Positions 17,961 to 22,758 of a DNA stretch of 22,758 nucleotides are shown in pieces. The notes below the pieces were generated by a model. That model did no database searches and was not told the DNA's origin. It was given only the letters and a program-made list of their open reading frames with translations. Numbering within the stretch: position 1 is the first letter of the stretch; every line of letters begins with the position of its first letter. This DNA comes from Stentor roeselii. Lineage: Eukaryota; Ciliophora; Heterotrichea; Heterotrichida; Stentoridae. Where the stretch lies: NCBI GenBank assembly GCA_006503475.1, contig RSEH01000411.1, positions 1 to 22,758 of the forward strand, given 5' to 3'. The position numbers were made by a program, and so were the translations under genes.

Positions 17961-18725
17961 ATGACTGAAATTTTTAGGAGTACAGGAGCTCAATGTCCAT
18001 GGAGTTTTTATCAAATATTGAGCTATATTATATATATCTGTAGCACGGTAGTTCTTTTCGTTCAAATTTTGCCATCCTTCCAACCAAAGATTCAAATATC
18101 ATTGACAGTCCTATACAGTCTAATTTTCCTTCTGGTAATATACTACCTTTCAAAACTTACATGTTCAAACCCAACAGATCCCTTAGTCCTTCAGTTCAAA
18201 GCAGCCGAGAGTGAAGTGTGAGAATTATTCAGGCTGAAGCAAGACATAGAAAACAAAGCATCAAGATACTGCAACTACTGCAGATCTCCAGTGACCTGCA
18301 GTAGAAGTAAGCACTGCATGCGCTGTAATCGTTGTGTAAGTATTTTCGACCACCACTGCAAATTCGTTAACAATTGTGTAGGACGTTCAAATTATAACCT
18401 TTTCATAAAGCTGATCCTTTCACTTGAAGTCTTCGAGTTGATTTTTCTCGTGAGTTCCTCTCTCTTCATCTTTAAAGAAATTCCTATTTTAAGTCCCTTT
18501 CACATTCCAAGTTTTTTCTTACTAGCGAAAAGTCTAGCAGTGACGGGGAGCAACGGGTATTTGATATCTTTTCACTTTTTCATTTCCAGAAGAAACTTGA
18601 CGACCTACGAGTACATCACTGAAAAACTAAAGAAAAAGGGCGAAATCACTCCAGAAGGCAGAAGTCCAGCGAATCCTAAAGACGATCAAAGTTTTGCACT
18701 TCAAGAAGACAGGTCGGAATTATAA
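17961..18725 (+). CDS. DHHC protein S-acyltransferase (one 15-nt intron)
   Basis: Transfers palmitate to protein cysteines at membranes. Spliced exons 17961-18217 and 18233-18725 give 249 aa. Four hydrophobic segments are visible, two before (about residues 15-40 and 46-68) and two after the Cys-rich domain. That domain (about 99-140) has CNYC, SKHCMRCNRC, DHHC at 125-128 and VNNCVGRSNY. The TTxE motif appears as TTYE after the last span. The usual Pro-Trp after DHHC is Lys-Phe here. Without splicing, an in-frame TGA at 18219 separates the first two spans from the catalytic domain. The intron explains it without recoding. The stop TAA abuts the stop of the convergent gene with no base between. 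Confidence 0.9.
18218..18232 (+). other. 15-nt intron (DHHC gene), GTG start
   Basis: GTGAGAATTATTCAG, phase 2, in-frame TGA when retained, A at position 10. It is the only one of the five starting GTG rather than GTA. The alternative is a coding TGA (Trp or Cys) in a 15-nt longer message. The intron is preferred because length, ends and branch-point A all fit. Confidence 0.8.
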
Positions 18726-19460
18726 TTATTTAATACTTTCTAAATATCTTCTTCCTGTACTGCGACATCCTCGGTCTGTTTGAATCAGAACTGAATCCTG
18801 TCCTCGACTACTTGGGAAACTAGAAAAATATGACTGTCGCCCTCGAAGTTCTGTTGAGTATTGGCTGAACTTGTGACGTGATATTGAATCTAGGTTTAGT
18901 CTTGTTGGGAAAAAATTTGAAGCTGTTACATTTTTCACTGTTTTGAAAAGTTTTTTTTTTGACCTTCGGGTTGTCTGAGTTGAGTTTAAGGTCAAAGGGT
19001 CTTTTAGGGTAGACTCGAAATAGTCTGGAAGGTATTGAATGGCCTCACAGAGCTCTTCTGGAAAAAGTTCCTTGCTCATCATGTCCAGCTTTTTTCCTTT
19101 TAGTCTATGAAGGTAAAGAGAAAACTTCGAATTGATGTCAATTTTGAAATCTTTTTCTTCTTTAACTACTTTTTTTAACACTTTTTCATGTAAAATTCGG
19201 TGACTAGTTTTTTTGCTATCTAGATTTTTTATAGCTTCTGTGAATACCTGGGTGTTAGAGTCACTTTGAGTAGCAGTGGTTGCAAAAAAACCGATTTTCG
19301 GGACATTTGACACGTTTTTCAGGTACTTTTGGGTTTCTTCAAGTTTTACTTTAGGTGAAATCAGGTTGATTTCTTCAGTGCGGCCCCTGACATGAACATC
19401 AGGAAAGAAATCCTGATTATTTTTCTTGAGTCTTAAAGACCTTAACTGTCGACCCCTCAT
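18726..19460 (-). CDS. Basic protein, unknown function
   Basis: A 244-aa, Lys/Arg/Ser-rich protein that I do not recognise. It has no signal or membrane segment. The most folded-looking part is about residues 105-155 (SKFSLYLHRLKGKKLDMMSK, LFPEELCEAIQYLPDYFEST). The N-terminus (MRGRQLRSLRLKK) and C-terminus are strongly basic. The start lies 18 nt after the stop of the CID-domain gene, and the stop abuts that of the DHHC gene. Confidence 0.7.
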   Translation of the reverse strand: MRGRQLRSLRLKKNNQDFFPDVHVRGRTEEINLISPKVKLEETQKYLKNVSNVPKIGFFATTATQSDSNTQVFTEAIKNLDSKKTSHRILHEKVLKKVVKEEKDFKIDINSKFSLYLHRLKGKKLDMMSKELFPEELCEAIQYLPDYFESTLKDPLTLNSTQTTRRSKKKLFKTVKNVTASNFFPTRLNLDSISRHKFSQYSTELRGRQSYFSSFPSSRGQDSVLIQTDRGCRSTGRRYLESIK

Positions 19461-19478
19461 ATTATCTACTAATTATCA

Positions 19479-20123
19479 CTACTCCTCCTCTAAACTCATC
19501 TTCTGATTAATTCTCTGCAAGCAAATAGTTATGTTTAAGTGACCATGAAATACTTTCTTCATACAGGCCACAATTTCCTTTATAAGCTCTTCTCGGGCTT
19601 TCTGTTCCTCATAAGCTGCTTTGACCTTTTCATCACTATTCGCGCAAAGATAAATTTCAGAAGCGTTTTTCAAGTTCCTGAGTTTTTTTCCTAAAGAAAT
19701 AATATACAATAAGTTGCTTCTGTCACTTTTCGACCCTTTTTGCTCTGCTCTTTGACAGATTCTATCCCAGTCCTCAAGCACTGCTCGAGAAAAAAGTTGC
19801 AAATCGCCCCACATCTTGATTAATTTCCGAACGTCTTGCACTGAGTTGTAGTCTGAACAAGCCAAGGAAATTGCCCGGGATAAGGAGAACTGGAAGAAAG
19901 ATCGCAGGTTCTCTGATAGAGAATTTCGAAGTAAGTCGTTGCAGAGGAAGAGCAGGGATAGTCTTTGGGAAGAGGTCTCTATTGCTCGACTCCAAAGATC
20001 TACGAGTTTTTGAACTTGTGAAGGGTATGACGCGATGTATTCTAAACATTTTGTGCAGAGAATGAAGATTTTTTCTCGAGCTGGCTCGATTCTTTCCATA
20101 AGTTCCTTGATTTCGAGACTCAT
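19479..20123 (-). CDS. CID-domain protein (RNA polymerase II CTD interaction, RPRD/Rtt103-like)
   Basis: A 214-aa, mostly helical protein. Residues about 1-130 fit a CTD-interaction domain: helices with VQKLVDLWSRAI, then RLSLLFLCNDLLRNS (family LPLLYLANDVIQNS) and VRKLIKMWGDLQLFSRAVLED (family R-L-x-I-W-x-x-R-x-V-F). Such domains bind the phosphorylated polymerase II tail and act in termination or 3'-end processing. The C-terminal part (AYEEQKAREELIKEIVACMKK) is a short coiled coil, as in RPRD proteins. Assignment is by motif only. It is divergent from TOP3 with 79 bp between starts. Confidence 0.7.
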   Translation of the reverse strand: MSLEIKELMERIEPAREKIFILCTKCLEYIASYPSQVQKLVDLWSRAIETSSQRLSLLFLCNDLLRNSLSENLRSFFQFSLSRAISLACSDYNSVQDVRKLIKMWGDLQLFSRAVLEDWDRICQRAEQKGSKSDRSNLLYIISLGKKLRNLKNASEIYLCANSDEKVKAAYEEQKAREELIKEIVACMKKVFHGHLNITICLQRINQKMSLEEE

Positions 20124-20202
20124 TTTTGAAAATATGGAGGGGAAGAGGGTTTGATGGGAATTTTGGAGGGGTGAAGATTTGGGTGGGTTTTAGTTTTTAT
20201 TT

Positions 20203-22461
20203 ATGGAATTATATATGAAAGTTGTTTTAAATGTTGCTGAGAAGCCGAGTGTAGCTAAAGAAATTGTGAGATTTCTTTCGAATGATCAGTCTACTAAGTT
20301 TATCAGCGCATCTAAGTACAACCCTATCTATGAGTTTTTCTATACCCTCAAGAACGAGCAAGTGAAAATGAGAGTGACCTCAGTGACAGGTCATATCATG
20401 GGTATGGAGTTCAGAGAGCCCTACAACAAATGGAACCTAGTGACTCCAGACGAATTATTTTCAGCTCCAATCCAAAAAGCAGTATCAAAAGACAAGACCG
20501 ACGTAGTAAGCACTTTAAAATTTGCATCAAGAGACATAAACATCTTAGCCCTCTGGTTGGACTGCGACAGAGAAGGTGAAAACATTGCCTACGAAGTTAT
20601 CCAAATGGTCCAGCAAGTGACAACTCTTCCAAACACCTGTATTTTAAGAGCTCATTTTTCAGCCCTTACCTACTCAGACATAACCAACGCCATTCAAAAC
20701 CTGACCTATCCAAAAATTGAACTTTCAGAAGCTGTCGATGCTCGACAAGAAATCGACCTCAGGCTTGGAGCGGCTTTCACAAGACTTCAAACTACGAAGC
20801 TTAGAACTGAAAGTTATGCTTTGACAAAGTCTTTGATTTCTTGGGGACCTTGTCAATTCCCGACTCTTGGATTTGTTGTTAAAAGGTTTCTTGAAATTAA
20901 AAATTTTGTGTCTGAGAAGTACTGGTCTCTTGATTTAATTGTGCAGAAGGGGAATGGAAAAAATGCAAAGTTTGTGTGGAATCGAGAAAAGGTTTTTGAT
21001 TATTTGGTTGGTTTGGTTTTGTATGAGAAAGCACTTAGTGAGACAGAATGCACAATAACCCAAGTAACCAAAAAACAAAAGTTAAAATACCGTCCAGTCC
21101 CCCTGTCAACAATCGAGTACACAAAGTTAGCCTCAAGTAAACTCCGAATAAGTTCTGAAAACGCGATGGCAATAGCAGAAAAGCTTTACCAAAAAGGTTT
21201 CATAAGTTATCCAAGAACAGAGACCGATTCATTTAAAACATCAATAAACCTGCGACAACTCGTTGAACTTCACCGAAACAACCCAGTCTGGGGAAGTTAC
21301 GTCGAAACAATGACTCAAGGAAACTTCAACTGGCCACGAAACGGCGGCCACGACGACAACTCTCATCCTCCAATCCACCCAGTCAAATCAGTGACGAACT
21401 CAGAACTCACTGGCGACGAGTGGCGAGTTTACGAGCTGATAACTCGTCGATTTCTCGCCTGTTGTTCTCAAGACGCGAAGGGCTACGAAACGCGTGTAGA
21501 AGCGGCGATGGGAGAAGAGACTTTCCACTGCAAAGGCATTGAAATCACTGAGGAAAACTTTTTGCAGATTTATGTTTATATGAAGTGGAACGAGGCAGAA
21601 CTTCCTAATTTTGAACAAGGAGAAAAAATAACACCCAGTTCTTTTTTGATGAATGAACATAACACCCAGCCTCCGAGTCTTTTGACTGAAAGTGACTTGA
21701 TCGCAGCGATGGACAACTCGGGAATAGGAACAGATGCTACAATTCATCAGCATATTAAAACGATTCAGGATCGTAACTATGCTGAAAAAACTCCGAATGG
21801 ACTTTTTAAGCCTACTTCACTTGGACTCGCTTTGGTTCAAGGATACTCAAGCATCGGGGCTACTCTTCACCAGCCTGAACTTAGAGCGAAGATGGAAAAA
21901 GAAATGAATGGAATTGTGAATAAAACGAAAGTTAAGGATCAAGTTATTCAAGGAATTCTTCAAGAAATGAAAGATGTTTTTACTTCGGTTAAAAGAGACT
22001 TTCAGGTTATTGCAAAAATTGTCAGGGATACTGTTGGAAATGAAGGTTTTCAGAGTAGATCTGAAGTTTTTTGTTTTAAGTGTGGAAAACAGGGACATTC
22101 TGCTTCAGAGTGCGATGTACTACAGAGGGATGAGAGTAAAATGAATGGAAATGAAGATAAACAGGAAAAAACTGTTATTTGTTATAAATGCAAAAAACCT
22201 GGACATTGGGCTAATCAATGTGGAGTTACTCCTGTTGTTGCTGAACTTGGAAAAGTTGTGTGCTATAAATGTGGAAAGGAAGGACATTATGCTACTTACT
22301 GCAATGGACGTGTTTTAACGAATAATAATAAGTCTGAAGATCAACCGATTAGGACCAATGATCAGGATAAAAAAATTAGTGAAAAAAAAGTATGCCCAAA
22401 ATGTGGACATCTCGGAAGACATCCTAAAGGTAGTGAATGTCTTAAGAGAAAGAAAAATTAA
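20203..22461 (+). CDS. TOP3A: DNA topoisomerase III (TOP3A type) with CCHC zinc knuckles
   Basis: Type IA topoisomerase that passes single strands, normally working with a RecQ helicase to dissolve recombination intermediates. The 752-aa product has a TOPRIM domain (LNVAEKPSVAKEI; VTGHIMGMEF; WLDCDREGENIAYEV with Asp120, Asp122 and Glu124), VDARQEIDLRLGAAFTRLQT, SWGPCQFPTLGFVV and the catalytic Tyr336 in GFISYPRTETDSF. It also has HPPIHPVK, LTGDEWRVYELITRRFLACCSQDAKG and NSGIGTDATI. The C-terminus carries three C-x2-C-x4-H-x4-C knuckles starting at residues 624, 660 and 687, plus a variant CPKC...H...C finger at 731. The start could also be ATG 20215 (MKVVLNVAEK), which is closer to family N-termini. 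Confidence 0.97.
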   Translation: MELYMKVVLNVAEKPSVAKEIVRFLSNDQSTKFISASKYNPIYEFFYTLKNEQVKMRVTSVTGHIMGMEFREPYNKWNLVTPDELFSAPIQKAVSKDKTDVVSTLKFASRDINILALWLDCDREGENIAYEVIQMVQQVTTLPNTCILRAHFSALTYSDITNAIQNLTYPKIELSEAVDARQEIDLRLGAAFTRLQTTKLRTESYALTKSLISWGPCQFPTLGFVVKRFLEIKNFVSEKYWSLDLIVQKGNGKNAKFVWNREKVFDYLVGLVLYEKALSETECTITQVTKKQKLKYRPVPLSTIEYTKLASSKLRISSENAMAIAEKLYQKGFISYPRTETDSFKTSINLRQLVELHRNNPVWGSYVETMTQGNFNWPRNGGHDDNSHPPIHPVKSVTNSELTGDEWRVYELITRRFLACCSQDAKGYETRVEAAMGEETFHCKGIEITEENFLQIYVYMKWNEAELPNFEQGEKITPSSFLMNEHNTQPPSLLTESDLIAAMDNSGIGTDATIHQHIKTIQDRNYAEKTPNGLFKPTSLGLALVQGYSSIGATLHQPELRAKMEKEMNGIVNKTKVKDQVIQGILQEMKDVFTSVKRDFQVIAKIVRDTVGNEGFQSRSEVFCFKCGKQGHSASECDVLQRDESKMNGNEDKQEKTVICYKCKKPGHWANQCGVTPVVAELGKVVCYKCGKEGHYATYCNGRVLTNNNKSEDQPIRTNDQDKKISEKKVCPKCGHLGRHPKGSECLKRKKN

Positions 22462-22515
22462 TATTGGAAGAAATTTTAAGATTAAATATAGAATGTAAGG
22501 AAAATTTTACAATAG

Positions 22516-22758
22516 CTTAGTAAATTGTTCAAGTATGGGAACTTGTTTTATCTTGTGAAAGACCTAAATGAAGGCTGGGTCTTAAAAATCATTGACTTTG
22601 ATGCTGCTTTAATCAAGATGAAGTTCGGCAGTAATGAAGATGGCTGGCTTTCACCTCAAAAACAGGCTAGGCAACGATTTTATCCAGAGAAATCGGATGT
22701 TTATTCTTTAGGAATTGTTTTTTATCAATTTCTTACTTACAAAAATGTTAAGAACACT
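22516..22758 (+). pseudogene. Protein kinase C-lobe fragment (N-lobe missing), runs off the window
   Basis: From just after a TAG at 22513 an open frame to the window end encodes kinase C-lobe features in order: WVLKIIDFDAA (DFD in place of DFG, at 22594-22602), GWLSPQKQ at the APE position (GW followed by x-x-P recalls IRE1-type GWIAPE), and EKSDVYSLGIVFYQFLTY, matching subdomain IX. No ATP-binding lobe and no HRD loop exist: only 54 bases separate this frame from the TOP3 stop, and no 15-nt intron or ATG in frame explains a 5' end. It is therefore either a decayed or truncated kinase copy or the result of a rearrangement or assembly join. What follows beyond the edge is unknown. Confidence 0.6.

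Noticed and set aside
18219-18221. In-frame TGA in the DHHC gene as a recoded Trp or Cys codon
   Set aside because: A 15-nt intron with the same length, ends and branch-point A as four others removes it and keeps the frame, and no other gene needs a coding TGA.
21400-21753. 117-codon minus-strand open frame
   Set aside because: It is antisense to a conserved part of topoisomerase III.

Overview
This window reads as a gene-dense, AT-rich macronuclear segment of a heterotrich ciliate (Stentor/Blepharisma type). The main evidence is five 15-nt spliceosomal introns that can be deduced from broken reading frames in three conserved genes. All are exactly 15 nt, start GTA or GTG, end TAG or CAG, and carry an A at position 10 (the branch-point position known for heterotrich introns). 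The 17 complete genes end in TAA (13) or TAG (4), none in TGA. TAA/TAG are clearly stops, and no in-frame TGA outside an intron is needed to explain any protein. A Stentor-like standard code therefore fits, but a code with TGA as Trp (Blepharisma) cannot be excluded.

Layout: S1P lyase and a coiled-coil RING protein (+, 17 nt apart); a 947-bp AT-rich spacer; RPS15/uS19 (+); a C-poor spacer with a 10-bp tandem repeat; on the minus strand an ABHD16-like lipase and a repeat-rich protein (22 nt apart); on the plus strand an STPG-like protein and an Aurora-type kinase with a long coiled coil; on the minus strand an RluA-type pseudouridine synthase (1 intron) and a secreted chagasin-family protease inhibitor; on the plus strand a CLEC16A/FPL homologue (3 introns) and a small basic protein; on the minus strand a p24/TMED cargo receptor and an unknown protein; a DHHC acyltransferase (+, 1 intron); on the minus strand an unknown basic protein and a CID-domain protein; then DNA topoisomerase III (+), followed by a kinase C-lobe fragment cut by the window edge.

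The genes alternate in strand largely as same-strand pairs. Six of eight tandem gaps are only 17-45 nt, divergent start codons can be 30 bp apart, and one convergent pair has abutting stop codons. The genes do not form a pathway; they are mixed housekeeping, membrane-traffic (p24, CLEC16A, DHHC), lipid (S1P lyase, ABHD16), cilium/cell-cycle and genome-maintenance functions. I see no mobile element, CRISPR array, rRNA or confident tRNA.

The most unexpected signal is compositional. The sequence alternates between C/A-rich and G/T-rich blocks of roughly 0.3-0.9 kb whose edges fall inside genes and do not follow coding strand, as if strand-asymmetric mutation switches sides along the chromosome.
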